This document shows positions 52,007-61,292 of a stretch of DNA of 64,000 nt, in pieces. The DNA comes from Ectopseudomonas mendocina. GTDB taxonomy: Bacteria > Pseudomonadota > Gammaproteobacteria > Pseudomonadales > Pseudomonadaceae. The DNA lies in assembly GCF_016008875.1 (NCBI RefSeq), contig NZ_JADTQG010000016.1, forward strand, positions 62,001 through 126,000, in the 5' to 3' direction. Position 1 is the stretch's first letter. Every line of letters begins with the position of its first letter. Both the position numbers and the translations under genes were made by a program. Below the pieces are notes generated by a model. That model saw only the letters and a list, made by a program, of their open reading frames with translations, was not told where the DNA came from and searched no databases.

Positions 52007-53293
52007 TTGAGCAAGTCCCTGCAAGCCATTCGTGGCATGAACGACATCCTGCCAGAGCAGACGCCTGCCTGGCGCTACCTGGAAAGTACGCTGGTCAGCC
52101 TGCTCGATGGCTATGGCTACAAGGAAATCCGCTTGCCCATCGTCGAGTACACCGAGCTGTTCGCTCGCGGTATCGGCGAAGGCACCGATGTGGTCGACAA
52201 GGAGATGTACACCTTCCTCGACCGCAACGAAGAATCCCTCACCCTGCGCCCCGAAGGCACCGCCGGCTGCGTGCGCGCCGTGCTCGAGCATGGTCTGTCC
52301 GGTGGCGGCCAGGTGCAGAAACTCTGGTACGCGGGCCCGATGTTCCGCTACGAAAAGCCGCAGAAGGGCCGCTATCGCCAGTTCCACCAGGTCGGCGTGG
52401 AAGCCTTCAACCTGCCGGGGCCGGACGTCGATGCCGAGCTGATCGTGCTCACCTGGCGTCTGTGGAAGCAGCTCGGTCTGGCCGATGCGGTGACCCTGCA
52501 GCTCAATAGCCTGGGCTCCAGCGAGGCGCGCGCTGCTTATCGCGATGCCCTGGTGGCCTACCTGCAGGAGCGTTTCGAGCAGCTCGACGAAGACAGTCAG
52601 CGCCGGCTGACCACCAACCCGCTGCGCATCCTCGACAGCAAGAACGAGGCGACTCAGGCGCTGCTGGTCGGTGCGCCGACCCTGGGCGACTACCTCGACG
52701 AGGAATCCCGCCTGCATTTCGACGGCGTCAAGGCGCGTCTGGATGCCGCCGGCATTCGCTACCAGATCAACCACAAGCTGGTGCGCGGCCTGGATTACTA
52801 CAACCGCACCGTGTTCGAGTGGGTCACCGACAAGCTTGGCGCGCAGGGCACTGTGTGTGCTGGTGGCCGCTACGATGGCCTGGTGACGCAGCTGGGTGGC
52901 AAGGCTACGCCGGGCGTCGGTTTCGCCATGGGTATCGAGCGCCTGGTTCTGCTGCTGGAAACTCTGGATCTGCTGCCGGCCGAGCTCAATCGCGCCGCCG
53001 ATGTCTACGTCTGCGCCTTTGGCGAGGCGGCAGAGCTGGCGGCATTGACTCTGGTCGAAGGTCTGCGCGACGAGCTACCGGGGCTGCGCCTGTTGCTCAA
53101 CACCGGTGGCGGCAGTTTCAAGAGCCAGTTCAAGAAGGCCGACAAGAGCGGCGCACGTTATGCGCTGATTCTGGGGGACGACGAATTGGCAGGGCGCGTG
53201 GTAGGTTGCAAGCCGCTGCGCGACGACAGTGAACAAAAAAGCGTTGCCTGGGATGCTCTGGCTGAGCATCTGGCTGCCTGCCAGCAGGCCTGA
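52007..53293 (+). CDS. hisS: Histidyl-tRNA synthetase
   Basis: 428 residues from a TTG at 52007 (MSKSLQAIRGMNDILPEQTP), the start expected from the family; AAGGAATACAA upstream. Class II synthetase: motif 2 FRYEKPQKGRYRQFHQVG, histidine loops LVRGLDYYNRTVFEW and AGGRYDGLV, motif 3 GVGFAMGIERLVLLLE, and a C-terminal anticodon domain. Confidence 0.97.
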   Translation: MSKSLQAIRGMNDILPEQTPAWRYLESTLVSLLDGYGYKEIRLPIVEYTELFARGIGEGTDVVDKEMYTFLDRNEESLTLRPEGTAGCVRAVLEHGLSGGGQVQKLWYAGPMFRYEKPQKGRYRQFHQVGVEAFNLPGPDVDAELIVLTWRLWKQLGLADAVTLQLNSLGSSEARAAYRDALVAYLQERFEQLDEDSQRRLTTNPLRILDSKNEATQALLVGAPTLGDYLDEESRLHFDGVKARLDAAGIRYQINHKLVRGLDYYNRTVFEWVTDKLGAQGTVCAGGRYDGLVTQLGGKATPGVGFAMGIERLVLLLETLDLLPAELNRAADVYVCAFGEAAELAALTLVEGLRDELPGLRLLLNTGGGSFKSQFKKADKSGARYALILGDDELAGRVVGCKPLRDDSEQKSVAWDALAEHLAACQQA

Positions 53294-53325
53294 GCAGGCT
53301 CTCGATTAGGAGTACGGGGTTAGAC

Positions 53326-53964
53326 ATGCAGACCGAAGACGAACAGATCGCGCAAATCAAGGACTGGTGGGATCGCAACGGCAAGCCTTTGCTGGCCGGT
53401 GGCGTATTGGCGCTGGTGGCTGTATTCGGCTGGCAGGGCTGGCAGAAGTACCAGGACAATCAGGCGCAAGGCGCCTCGGTGCTCTATCAGCAATTGCTGG
53501 AAACGGCGCTGGACCCGGCCGGCAAGCCCGACGCCGCGAAAGTCGCCGAACTGGCCGGCAAGCTCGACAGCGAATTTGGCGGTAGCCACTACGCCCAGTA
53601 CGGCAGCCTGTTCGTCGCCAAGGTCGCCGTCGAAGCGGATCGCCTCGACGATGCCGCTGCCGCGCTGCAACGCGTTCTCGACAAGCCGGCCGACGCCACG
53701 CTCGAGGAGCTGGCACGTCAGCGTCTGGCCCGTGTGCTGGCGGCCCAGGACAAGACCGATGATGCGCTGAAGCTGCTCGACAGCAAGGTCGAGGATGCCT
53801 ACCTCGCCAGCCGCGAAGAGCTCAAGGGCGACCTGCTGGTACAGCTGGGTCGCAGCGACGACGCACACGCCGCCTATCAGAAGGCCAAGGATGCGTTGGC
53901 CGAAGACGCCGCCGTCGGTGGCCTGCAGATGAAGCTGGACGACCTGGCAAAAGGGGATGCGTGA
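53326..53964 (+). CDS. YfgM-like tetratricopeptide membrane protein
   Basis: 212 residues, MQTEDEQIAQIKDWWDRNGK. After the WWDRNGKPLLAGGVLALVAVFGW motif region with its membrane helix comes a periplasmic TPR-like domain (ALQRVLDKPADATLEELARQ, DDALKLLDSKVEDAYLASRE). YfgM binds SecYEG and periplasmic chaperones. It lies directly before bamB, as in E. coli. Confidence 0.9.
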   Translation: MQTEDEQIAQIKDWWDRNGKPLLAGGVLALVAVFGWQGWQKYQDNQAQGASVLYQQLLETALDPAGKPDAAKVAELAGKLDSEFGGSHYAQYGSLFVAKVAVEADRLDDAAAALQRVLDKPADATLEELARQRLARVLAAQDKTDDALKLLDSKVEDAYLASREELKGDLLVQLGRSDDAHAAYQKAKDALAEDAAVGGLQMKLDDLAKGDA

Positions 53965-53965
53965 C

Positions 53966-55108
53966 GTGATGCGTTGGAAGAATGCCGCACTGCTGGCTCT
54001 GGCCGTTCTGGCCGTGGGTTGCAGCAGCAATAGCAAGAAGGAACTGCCGCCCGCCGAACTGACCAAGTTCGACGCTGAAGTCGAGCTGCGTACCGAGTGG
54101 AGCCGCTCGATTGGCGACGGTCAGGGTGAAACCTTCAACATGCTGGTTCCAGCCATCGAAGGCGACGTGATCTACGCTGCCGACGTCGAAGGCGTGGTCA
54201 TGGCCATGGACCGCACCAGCGGCAAGCTCATCTGGCGCAAGAAGCTCGAAATCCCGGTTTCCGGTGCCATTGGCGTCGGTTACGGCCAGGTGCTGCTGGG
54301 TACGCTCAAGGGCGAAGTGATCGCGCTGGATTCCAGCGACGGCGAAGAGCAATGGCGCTCGCGCGTGACCAGCGAAGTACTGGCGGCGCCGGCCAGCAAT
54401 GGCGACATTGTCGTGGTGCAGACCCAGGATGACCGTCTGATCGCTTTCGATGCCAGCACCGGCAGCCAGCGCTGGATCGTCGAGAATACCCCGGCCGTAC
54501 TGACTCTGCGCGGTACCGGCGCGCCGCTGGTGACCAACCGCCTGGTGGTCGCCGGCCTGTCCAGCGGCAAGGTGGTTGCGGTGGATGCCCAGCGTGGCCT
54601 GCCGGTCTGGGAGCAGCGCATTGCAATTCCGCAAGGCCGTTCCGAGCTGGAGCGCGTGGTGGATATCGACGGCGGCCTGCTGCTGTCCGGCGGCACCGTC
54701 TACGCAGTGAGCTACCAGGGCCGTGTCGCGGCCATGGACCTGGAGTCCGGCCGCGTGCTGTGGCAGCGCGAGGCCTCCAGCTCGGTAGGCGTCGCTCAGG
54801 GCTTCGGCAACGTTTACGTCAGCCATGCCAGTGGCACCGTCGAAGGTATCGACGAGCGCAGCGCCTCGGCCCTGTGGACCAATGATTCGATGGCGCGCCG
54901 TCAGCTCTCGGGCCCGGCGGTGTTCTCCAGCTATGTCGCCGTGGGTGACTTCGAGGGCTATCTGCACCTGCTGAGCCAGGTCGACGGTCGCTTCGTTGGC
55001 CGTACCCGTATCGACAGCGATGGCCTGCGTGCCCAGCCGCTGGTGGTGGGTGATTGGCTGTATGTCTATGGCAACAGCGGCAAGCTGGTGGCACTGACCA
55101 TCAAGTAA
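53966..55108 (+). CDS. bamB: Outer membrane protein assembly factor BamB
   Basis: 380 residues from a GTG at 53966 (MMRWKNAALLALAVLAVGC), nine bases after AAGGGG; an ATG just inside the end of the previous gene and one at 53969 are alternatives. A lipobox LAVGC gives a mature protein starting at Cys. The rest is an eight-bladed PQQ-type propeller (VVMAMDRTSGKLIWRKKLEI, VIALDSSDGEEQWRSRVTSE). BamB supports insertion of outer-membrane proteins by BamA. Confidence 0.94.
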   Translation: MMRWKNAALLALAVLAVGCSSNSKKELPPAELTKFDAEVELRTEWSRSIGDGQGETFNMLVPAIEGDVIYAADVEGVVMAMDRTSGKLIWRKKLEIPVSGAIGVGYGQVLLGTLKGEVIALDSSDGEEQWRSRVTSEVLAAPASNGDIVVVQTQDDRLIAFDASTGSQRWIVENTPAVLTLRGTGAPLVTNRLVVAGLSSGKVVAVDAQRGLPVWEQRIAIPQGRSELERVVDIDGGLLLSGGTVYAVSYQGRVAAMDLESGRVLWQREASSSVGVAQGFGNVYVSHASGTVEGIDERSASALWTNDSMARRQLSGPAVFSSYVAVGDFEGYLHLLSQVDGRFVGRTRIDSDGLRAQPLVVGDWLYVYGNSGKLVALTIK

Positions 55109-55149
55109 GCCGACTATGCTGCCTTAACCCGGCAGCACGAAATATCCCG

Positions 55150-55181
55150 GCCGCTGCCCATGCAGCGGCCTTTGCATTTTC
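55150..55181 (+). terminator. Hairpin between bamB and der
   Basis: GGCCGCTGC-CCAT-GCAGCGGCC, a perfect 9-bp stem followed by TTTGCATTTT. It may terminate or reduce transcription into der. Confidence 0.55.
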
Positions 55182-55206
55182 TGAATTAACTCAAGTGGAG
55201 AGCCTG

Positions 55207-56682
55207 ATGGTTCCCGTAATTGCCCTGGTGGGCCGGCCGAACGTCGGCAAGTCCACACTCTTCAACCGCCTGACCCGCAGCCGCGACGCCATCGTCGGCG
55301 ACCTGTCCGGTCTGACCCGCGACCGCCAGTATGGCGAGGCGAAGTGGCAGGGGCGCACCTATATCGTGATCGACACCGGCGGTATTTCCGGTGACGAGGA
55401 AGGCATCGACGCGAAGATGGCCGAGCAGTCGCTGCAGGCCATCGAAGAGGCCGATGCCGTGCTGTTCCTGGTGGACGCGCGCGCCGGCATGACCGCCTCC
55501 GACCAGATGATCGGCGAGCACCTGCGCCGTCGCAACAAGCAGAGCTTTCTGGTGGTGAACAAGGTCGACAACCTCGACGTCGACCTGGCCCGTGCCGAAT
55601 TCAGCCCCATGGGCCTGGGCGAACCGCTGGCGATTGCCGGTGCCCATGGTCGCGGCATCACCCAGATGCTCGAAGTGGTGCTCGGCGCTTTCCCCAAGGA
55701 TGTTGGCGAGCCGGAAGAGGGCGCCGAAGAGGAAGAAGTGCTGGAAGGTCAGGAAGCCAAGCGCATTCCCGGCCCGAGCGAGAAGGACGGCATCAAGCTG
55801 GCCATCATCGGTCGTCCCAACGTCGGCAAGTCGACCCTGGTCAACCGCATGCTCGGCGAAGAGCGGGTCATCGTCTATGACCAGGCCGGCACCACGCGTG
55901 ACAGCATCTACATCCCGTTCGAGCGTGACGACGAGAAGTACACCCTGATCGACACCGCCGGCGTACGTCGTCGCGGCAAGATCTTCGAGGCGGTGGAAAA
56001 GTTCTCGGTGGTCAAGACGCTGCAGGCCATCCAGGACTCCAACGTCGTGGTGTTCGTCATGGACGCCCGCGAAGGCGTGGTCGATCACGACCTCAACCTG
56101 CTCGGCTTCGTGCTGGAAAGCGGCCGCGCCCTGGTCATCGCCCTTAACAAGTGGGACGGCCTGGACCAGGGGCAGAAGGACTACGTGAAGACCGAGCTGG
56201 AGCGCCGGCTGTTCTTCGTCGACTTCGCCGATATCCACTTCATCTCCGCCCTGCACGGCACCGGCGTTGGCCATCTGTACAAGTCGGTGCAGGCCTCTTT
56301 CAAATCGGCCATCACCCGCTGGCCGACCAGCCGCCTGACGCAGATTCTCGAAGATGCCGTCAGCGACCACGCGCCGCCTCTGGTCAACGGTCGCCGCATC
56401 AAGCTGCGCTATGCCCACCTGGGCGGTGCCAACCCGCCGCTGATCGTGATCCACGGCAACCAGGTCGACGCCGTGCCGCGCGCCTACAGCCGTTACCTGG
56501 AGAACACCTTCCGCCGGGTGCTGAAACTGGTGGGTACGCCGATCCGCATCGAGTACAAGGGCGGCGACAACCCCTACGAGGGCAACAAGAACAAGCTCAC
56601 CGACCGCCAGGTGAACAAGAAGCGCCGCCTGATGAGCCACCACAAGAAGGCCGAGAAGAAGCGCAAGGACAAGCGCAAGTAA
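55207..56682 (+). CDS. der: GTPase Der
   Basis: 491 residues from the ATG at 55207 (MVPVIALVGRPNVGKSTLFN). Two GTPase domains in tandem, each with GRPNVGKST, a DTAG-type switch (VIDTGGISG and LIDTAGVRRRG) and NKVD/NKWD. The KH-like C-terminus and a very basic tail (HHKKAEKKRKDKRK) bind the ribosome. Der is essential for 50S subunit assembly. Confidence 0.98.
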   Translation: MVPVIALVGRPNVGKSTLFNRLTRSRDAIVGDLSGLTRDRQYGEAKWQGRTYIVIDTGGISGDEEGIDAKMAEQSLQAIEEADAVLFLVDARAGMTASDQMIGEHLRRRNKQSFLVVNKVDNLDVDLARAEFSPMGLGEPLAIAGAHGRGITQMLEVVLGAFPKDVGEPEEGAEEEEVLEGQEAKRIPGPSEKDGIKLAIIGRPNVGKSTLVNRMLGEERVIVYDQAGTTRDSIYIPFERDDEKYTLIDTAGVRRRGKIFEAVEKFSVVKTLQAIQDSNVVVFVMDAREGVVDHDLNLLGFVLESGRALVIALNKWDGLDQGQKDYVKTELERRLFFVDFADIHFISALHGTGVGHLYKSVQASFKSAITRWPTSRLTQILEDAVSDHAPPLVNGRRIKLRYAHLGGANPPLIVIHGNQVDAVPRAYSRYLENTFRRVLKLVGTPIRIEYKGGDNPYEGNKNKLTDRQVNKKRRLMSHHKKAEKKRKDKRK

Positions 56683-56823
56683 GCTTGGCCGCGCCGCGCA
56701 TGTCGGACTCCGTTCGGCATGCGCGGCATAAGCTTCCAACTCTTTTTCATAAGTGCTGTGGGTGCCGTCTATGGTGCCCTTCGGCTATCCTCGCGGCTTG
56801 CCTTGTTCTATCAGGAAGTCGCG

Positions 56824-57972
56824 ATGCTCGTCAGTAAACTGCCCAACGTCGGCACCACCATCTTCACGCGAATGTCGCAGCTCGCTGCCGATGTAGGCGC
56901 GCTGAACCTCTCTCAGGGCTTTCCCGATTTCGACGGACCGCAGGCGTTGCGCGAGGCAGTCGCGCGCCACGTAATGGAAGGGCGCAACCAGTATTCGCCG
57001 ATGACCGGCCTGCCCACGTTGCGCCAGCAAGTGGCGGCGAAGATCGCCCGCAGCTACGGCGTGCAGCGCGATGCCGACAGCGAGATCACCATCACCCCCG
57101 GCGCCACCGAGGCGATCTTTTGCGCGGTGCAGGCGCTGATCCGTCCGGGTGATGAAGCCATCGTGCTCGACCCTTGCTACGACAGTTACGAGCCGTCGGT
57201 GGAGTTGGCCGGCGGGCGCTGCGTGCATGTGCCGCTGGCATTGCCGGATTTCGCCGTGGACTGGCAGCGCCTGGCCGATGCCATCAGCCCGCGTACCCGG
57301 CTGCTCTTCCTGAACTCGCCGCACAATCCCAGCGGTGCGCTGTTGACGCGCGCTGATCTGGACAAACTGGCCGAGCTGATTCGTGGCCGCGATATCCATG
57401 TCATCAGCGACGAAGTCTACGAGCACCTGATCTTCGACGGCGCCCGCCATGCCAGCGTGCTGGCGCACGAGGAGCTGTACCGGCGCGCCTTTGTGGTCAG
57501 CTCCTTCGGCAAGACCTACCACGTCACCGGCTGGAAGACCGGCTACGTGGTGGCGCCGCCCGCATTGACCGCCGAGCTGCGCAAGATCCACCAGTACGTT
57601 AATTTCTGTGGGGTGACGCCGCTGCAGTTCGGTCTGGCCGAGTTCATGGCCGCGCACCCCGAACATGTCGAAGAGCTGCCGGCTTTCTATCAGGCCAAGC
57701 GCGACCTGTTCTGCGACCTGCTGGCCGGCTCGCGCTTCACCTTCACCCGCGCGCCGGGTACTTACTTCCAGCTGGCCGACTATTCAGCCATTCGCCCCGA
57801 TTTGGACGACGTGGCCATGGCCGAGTGGCTGACTCGCGAGCATGGTGTGGCAGCGATTCCGGTGTCGGTGTTCTACCAGTCCGCGCCTGAGGATATGCGT
57901 CTGGTGCGCTTCTGCTTCGCCAAGCGTGAGGAAACCCTGCGCCAGGCTGCCGAGAAACTTTGCGCGGTGTGA
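56824..57972 (+). CDS. Methionine/glutamine-type aminotransferase (YbdL-like)
   Basis: 382 residues from the ATG at 56824 (MLVSKLPNVGTTIFTRMSQL). Fold-type I PLP enzyme: PDFDGPQALREAVARH, NSPHNPSGALLTRADLDKL and the PLP lysine in SSFGKTYHVTGWKTGYVVAP. The opening is that of E. coli YbdL and glutamine transaminase K relatives. It is followed by an omega-amidase gene; together they can reaminate 2-keto-4-methylthiobutyrate and hydrolyse the alpha-ketoglutaramate formed, a known pairing that completes methionine salvage. Confidence 0.88.
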   Translation: MLVSKLPNVGTTIFTRMSQLAADVGALNLSQGFPDFDGPQALREAVARHVMEGRNQYSPMTGLPTLRQQVAAKIARSYGVQRDADSEITITPGATEAIFCAVQALIRPGDEAIVLDPCYDSYEPSVELAGGRCVHVPLALPDFAVDWQRLADAISPRTRLLFLNSPHNPSGALLTRADLDKLAELIRGRDIHVISDEVYEHLIFDGARHASVLAHEELYRRAFVVSSFGKTYHVTGWKTGYVVAPPALTAELRKIHQYVNFCGVTPLQFGLAEFMAAHPEHVEELPAFYQAKRDLFCDLLAGSRFTFTRAPGTYFQLADYSAIRPDLDDVAMAEWLTREHGVAAIPVSVFYQSAPEDMRLVRFCFAKREETLRQAAEKLCAV

Positions 57973-57973
57973 T

Positions 57974-58028
57974 GGTAGGCGGGTGAAACCCGCCTGTGAG
58001 GTGTTGGCGGGTTCCACCCGCCCTACGA
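57974..58028. repeat. GTAGGGCGGGTG-type repeat
   Basis: GTAGGCGGGTGAAACCCGCC and its inverted partner GCGGGTTCCACCCGCCCTAC, a family of palindromes distinct from the CTCCCAC-type REP. It lies between the aminotransferase and amidase genes, so it is transcribed if the two form an operon. Confidence 0.7.
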
Positions 58029-58044
58029 CGAGCGAGGCGCCCCA

Positions 58045-58827
58045 ATGAGCAACAAACCCGATCTTGAACTGGCGCTGATCCAGACCACCCTGGCCTGGCA
58101 TGATCCGGTCGCCAACCGCCATCATTTCGAGCCCTTGCTGGAGCAGGCACGCGGCGCCGATCTGGTGATCCTGCCGGAGATGTTCAGCACCGGTTTCTCC
58201 ATGGACTCGGCCGAACTGGCCGAAGCCGAGGGAGGCCCCACTACGCAGTGGTTGCGCGAGCAGGCGCAGCGCATCGATGCGGTGGTCTGCGGCAGCCTGA
58301 TCATCCAGGCGGCCGATGGCAGCTACCGTAATCGCCTGCTCTGGGCGCGCCCGGACGGTTCGCTGGCGCATTACGACAAACGCCATCTGTTCCGCATGGC
58401 CGGCGAGCACAAGCACTACAGCGCCGGCGATGAGCAAGTAGTGCTGGAGCTCAAGGGGTGGCGTGTGCGCCCGCTGATCTGCTACGACCTGCGCTTTCCG
58501 GTATGGAGCCGCGATCCGCAGGGCACCGACTTGCTGCTGTATACCGCCAACTGGCCAGGCGCTCGTCGCCAGCACTGGAATCGCCTGCTGCCGGCGCGGG
58601 CCATCGAGAACCTGTGCTATGTCGCGGCTGTGAACCGGGTCGGCGAGGATGGCAAAGGGCACGCGTATACTGGCGATTCCCAGGTGCTGGATTTCCAGGG
58701 CGAGTCATTGCTGGCGGCAGGTGAGGGCGACGGTGTGTTCTGCGTCCGCTTGTCGAGCGAAGCGCTGGCTGCCTACCGCGAGCGCTTCCCTGCGCATCTG
58801 GATGCAGATGTCTTCACCTTGAACTGA
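58045..58827 (+). CDS. Omega-amidase / nitrilase-family hydrolase (YafV-like)
   Basis: 260 residues, MSNKPDLELALIQTTLAWHD. The Glu-Lys-Cys triad is visible: ILPEMFSTGFSMDS, AHYDKRHLFRMAGE and LICYDLRFPVWSRD. The short form matches omega-amidases that hydrolyse alpha-ketoglutaramate and related amides. It follows the aminotransferase that would make such products. Confidence 0.88.
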   Translation: MSNKPDLELALIQTTLAWHDPVANRHHFEPLLEQARGADLVILPEMFSTGFSMDSAELAEAEGGPTTQWLREQAQRIDAVVCGSLIIQAADGSYRNRLLWARPDGSLAHYDKRHLFRMAGEHKHYSAGDEQVVLELKGWRVRPLICYDLRFPVWSRDPQGTDLLLYTANWPGARRQHWNRLLPARAIENLCYVAAVNRVGEDGKGHAYTGDSQVLDFQGESLLAAGEGDGVFCVRLSSEALAAYRERFPAHLDADVFTLN

Positions 58828-58838
58828 TCAGGAGCTAC

Positions 58839-59300
58839 ATGAACATGGACGTACAGCAGAGCAACCCCTTCCAGCCTCCACAGGCTGACCTGCAACAGAC
58901 CACCACCAATCAGTCGCCGCTCTACAGCGTTGCGGGCGTTGGCCTGGCGACCTTCATCGGCACGCCGCTGGCTGGCGCCTGGCTGCTGGCGCATAACCTG
59001 CAATTGCTCGGTCAGGCGCATCGAGTGGCGATGGTCTGGGGCATTTCCGTCGTGCTTCTGATCATCACCTTGGTCTTGGCTTTCGTGTTGCCGGAGGAAG
59101 TGCCGGCGCTGCCGTTCGCCGTCGCGCAACTGATGGCGATGATCATGCTGGCGAAGAATCTGCAGGAGGCCGACCTCAAGCAACATGTCGAGGCCGGCGG
59201 TGTGTTCCTATCCAACTGGCGGGCGGCCGGTATCGGCCTGTTGTTCACCCTCGGCCTGGCTGCGCTGATGTTCGCGGTGCTGATGATTTTCGATATCTGA
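58839..59300 (+). CDS. Small membrane protein of unknown function
   Basis: 153 residues, MNMDVQQSNPFQPPQADLQQ. An N-terminal Pro/Gln-rich tail typical of short inner-membrane proteins is followed by four hydrophobic segments (YSVAGVGLATFIGTPLAGAW, VAMVWGISVVLLIITLVLAF, ALPFAVAQLMAMIMLAKN and a final GIGLLFTLGLAALMFAVLMI). I do not recognise a named family. It lies 11 bp after the amidase gene. Confidence 0.75.
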   Translation: MNMDVQQSNPFQPPQADLQQTTTNQSPLYSVAGVGLATFIGTPLAGAWLLAHNLQLLGQAHRVAMVWGISVVLLIITLVLAFVLPEEVPALPFAVAQLMAMIMLAKNLQEADLKQHVEAGGVFLSNWRAAGIGLLFTLGLAALMFAVLMIFDI

Positions 59301-59310
59301 ATGCTGCTTC

Positions 59311-59390
59311 CCGGATTGCATCCGGGCTACCAAAAGTCGGTAGGGCGGGTGCACCCGCCGGGTCCATGTGGCGGGTTTCACCCGCCCTAC
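59311..59390. repeat. CCGGATTGCATCCGG unit and GTAGGGCGGGTG-type repeat
   Basis: CCGGATTGCATCCGGGCTAC is followed by GTAGGGCGGGTGCACCCGCC and the inverted GGCGGGTTTCACCCGCCCTA. These are the same families as at 57974 and near 2510 (GGATTGCATCCGG). They lie after the small membrane-protein gene and before the leuA terminator. Confidence 0.7.
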
Positions 59391-59415
59391 GCTCGAGACG
59401 GCCAGATACGCATAC

Positions 59416-59445
59416 AAAAACGCCGGGCATTGCCCGGCGTTTTGC
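59416..59445. terminator. Terminator between the small membrane-protein gene and leuA
   Basis: AAAAACGCCGGGCA-TTGCCCGGCGTTTTG, a strong stem with A/T on both sides; it serves leuA (minus) and probably the rightward genes. Confidence 0.85.
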
Positions 59446-59461
59446 ATTCAGCGCTGATGGA

Positions 59462-61132
59462 TCAGGCCGCTTGCGACTCGCTCTGGCTCAGGGCGCGGTT
59501 CAGTGCACTGAACAGGGCACGGAAGCTGGCTGTGGTCAGGTTCTCGTCGATACCGATGCCATGCAGAGCGCGGCCGCCGTTGACGCGCAGCTCGATGTAA
59601 GCCGCAGCCTTGGCATTGGCGCCAGCGCCAATAGCGTGTTCGCTGTAGTCCATGACTTCGATGGCCACCGGCAGGGCTGCAGCCAGCGCTTCCAGCGGGC
59701 CCTTGCCGATGCCGCGCCAATGATGGCTCTCGCCGCCTTCGACAACTTCCACGTCGACTGCACTGGTACCGTTCTCTTCCTGCAGACGATGACCTTTCAG
59801 GGCGTAGGGACTGCGCGCTTGCAGGTATTCGGTCTCGAGCAACTTGTATATTTGCGCGGCAGTCATCTCCAGGCCCAGGCGGTCGGTTTCACGCTGCACC
59901 ACCTGGCTGAACTCGATCTGCATGCGGCGCGGCAGGTTGATGCCGTATTCCTGCTCGAGCAGGAAGGTGATGCCGCCCTTGCCGGACTGGCTGTTCACAC
60001 GGATCACCGCCTCGTAATCGCGGCCGATGTCGGCCGGGTCGATCGGCAGGTACGGCACTTCCCACAGCGCATCTTCCTTCTGCTGGGCGAAGCCCTTGCG
60101 GATGGCGTCCTGGTGCGAGCCGGAGAACGCGGTGTGGACCAGATCGCCGACGTACGGATGGCGTGGGTGCACCGGAATCTGGTTGCAATCCTCGACCACC
60201 TTGCGCACCGCGTCGATGTCGGAGAAGTCCAGCTGCGGGTCGACGCCCTGGGTATAGAGGTTCAGCGCCAGGGTCACCAGGCAGACGTTGCCGGTGCGCT
60301 CGCCGTTGCCGAACAGGCAGCCTTCGACGCGATCGGCGCCGGCCATGACGGCCAGCTCGGAAGCAGCGACGCCGGTGCCGCGGTCGTTATGGGTGTGCAC
60401 GCTGATCAGCACGCTGTCGCGCTTGTTCACGTGGCGGCCGAACCATTCGATCTGGTCGGCGTAGTTGTTCGGCGTGGCGCATTCGATGGTGGCTGGCAGG
60501 TTGAGGATCAGCGGGTTGGCCGGGGTTGGCTGGAACACGTCGATCACCGCGTTGCACACCTCGACGGCGAAGTCGATTTCGGTGCTGCTGAACACTTCCG
60601 GCGAGTACTCGAAGCCCCACTGGGTCTCAGGCGCGGCGTCGGCCAGGCGCTTGATGGTGGTGCCGGCGGCCACGGCGATGGCTTTGACGCCGGCCTTGTC
60701 CTGGTTGAAGACGATCTTGCGGAAGCTCGGCGCGCAGGCGTTGTAGTAGTGGACGATGGCCTTCTTGGCGCCCTTGAGCGATTCGAAGGTGCGCTCGATA
60801 AGGTCGTCACGGGCCTGGGTCAGCACCTGGATGGTCACGTCGTCGGGGATGTGGCCGCCTTCGATCAGCTCACGCACGAAGTCGAAGTCGGTCTGCGAAG
60901 CGGACGGAAAGCCCACTTCGATTTCCTTCAGACCCACCGCCAGCAGGCACTTGAAGAAGCGCATCTTCTTCTCGGCGTCCATCGGCTCGATCAGCGACTG
61001 GTTGCCGTCACGCAGGTCGGTGGACAGCCAGATTGGCGCCTTGTCGATGATCTGGTCTGGCCAGGTGCGGTCGGGAATCTGGATCTGAGTGAACGGACGG
61101 TATTTCTTCGACGGGTCTTTGAGCATGCTCAT
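59462..61132 (-). CDS. leuA: 2-isopropylmalate synthase
   Basis: 556 residues, MSMLKDPSKKYRPFTQIQIP, with AGGATTGATTC upstream. LeuA condenses acetyl-CoA with 2-ketoisovalerate, the first leucine-specific step. The barrel has STDLRDGNQSLIEPMDAEKK (metal and catalytic residues) and the metal H-x-H in VHTHNDRGTGVAASELA. The C-terminal regulatory domain (GTSAVDVEVVEGGESHHWRG ... INGGRALHGIG-type RVNGGRALHGIGIDENL) binds leucine for feedback inhibition. A possible leader peptide lies upstream. Confidence 0.97.
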   Translation of the reverse strand: MSMLKDPSKKYRPFTQIQIPDRTWPDQIIDKAPIWLSTDLRDGNQSLIEPMDAEKKMRFFKCLLAVGLKEIEVGFPSASQTDFDFVRELIEGGHIPDDVTIQVLTQARDDLIERTFESLKGAKKAIVHYYNACAPSFRKIVFNQDKAGVKAIAVAAGTTIKRLADAAPETQWGFEYSPEVFSSTEIDFAVEVCNAVIDVFQPTPANPLILNLPATIECATPNNYADQIEWFGRHVNKRDSVLISVHTHNDRGTGVAASELAVMAGADRVEGCLFGNGERTGNVCLVTLALNLYTQGVDPQLDFSDIDAVRKVVEDCNQIPVHPRHPYVGDLVHTAFSGSHQDAIRKGFAQQKEDALWEVPYLPIDPADIGRDYEAVIRVNSQSGKGGITFLLEQEYGINLPRRMQIEFSQVVQRETDRLGLEMTAAQIYKLLETEYLQARSPYALKGHRLQEENGTSAVDVEVVEGGESHHWRGIGKGPLEALAAALPVAIEVMDYSEHAIGAGANAKAAAYIELRVNGGRALHGIGIDENLTTASFRALFSALNRALSQSESQAA

Positions 61133-61217
61133 GAATCAATCCTGAACGCGAAGGCCAAGCAGGCCGTGCTGAAAATAAAGAGATGAAGGAAACAGAGAGA
61201 TTCGGGGTCGGCAGACC

Positions 61218-61292
61218 CTAACGCAGTCGTTGGGCGACCAGGCAGAGATTGGCGTGTTGCCGAAGGGTGATGAGGGTTTGCCAGATATTCAT
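61218..61292 (-). CDS. Candidate leucine leader peptide upstream of leuA
   Basis: A 24-residue frame, M-N-I-W-Q-T-L-I-T-L-R-Q-H-A-N-L-C-L-V-A-Q-R-L-R, ends 85 bp before leuA. Five of the residues are Leu (CTC, CTT, CTC, CTG, CTG). The ribosome site is poor (AGGGTTGGCTTC). No clear terminator/antiterminator pair is seen between it and leuA, so attenuation is possible but unproven. The rest of the 359-bp gap between leuA and the channel gene shows no other gene. Confidence 0.45.
   Translation of the reverse strand: MNIWQTLITLRQHANLCLVAQRLR

Noticed and set aside
59366..61186. Long open frame opposite leuA
   Set aside because: Antisense shadow; it runs through repeats and a terminator at its start.
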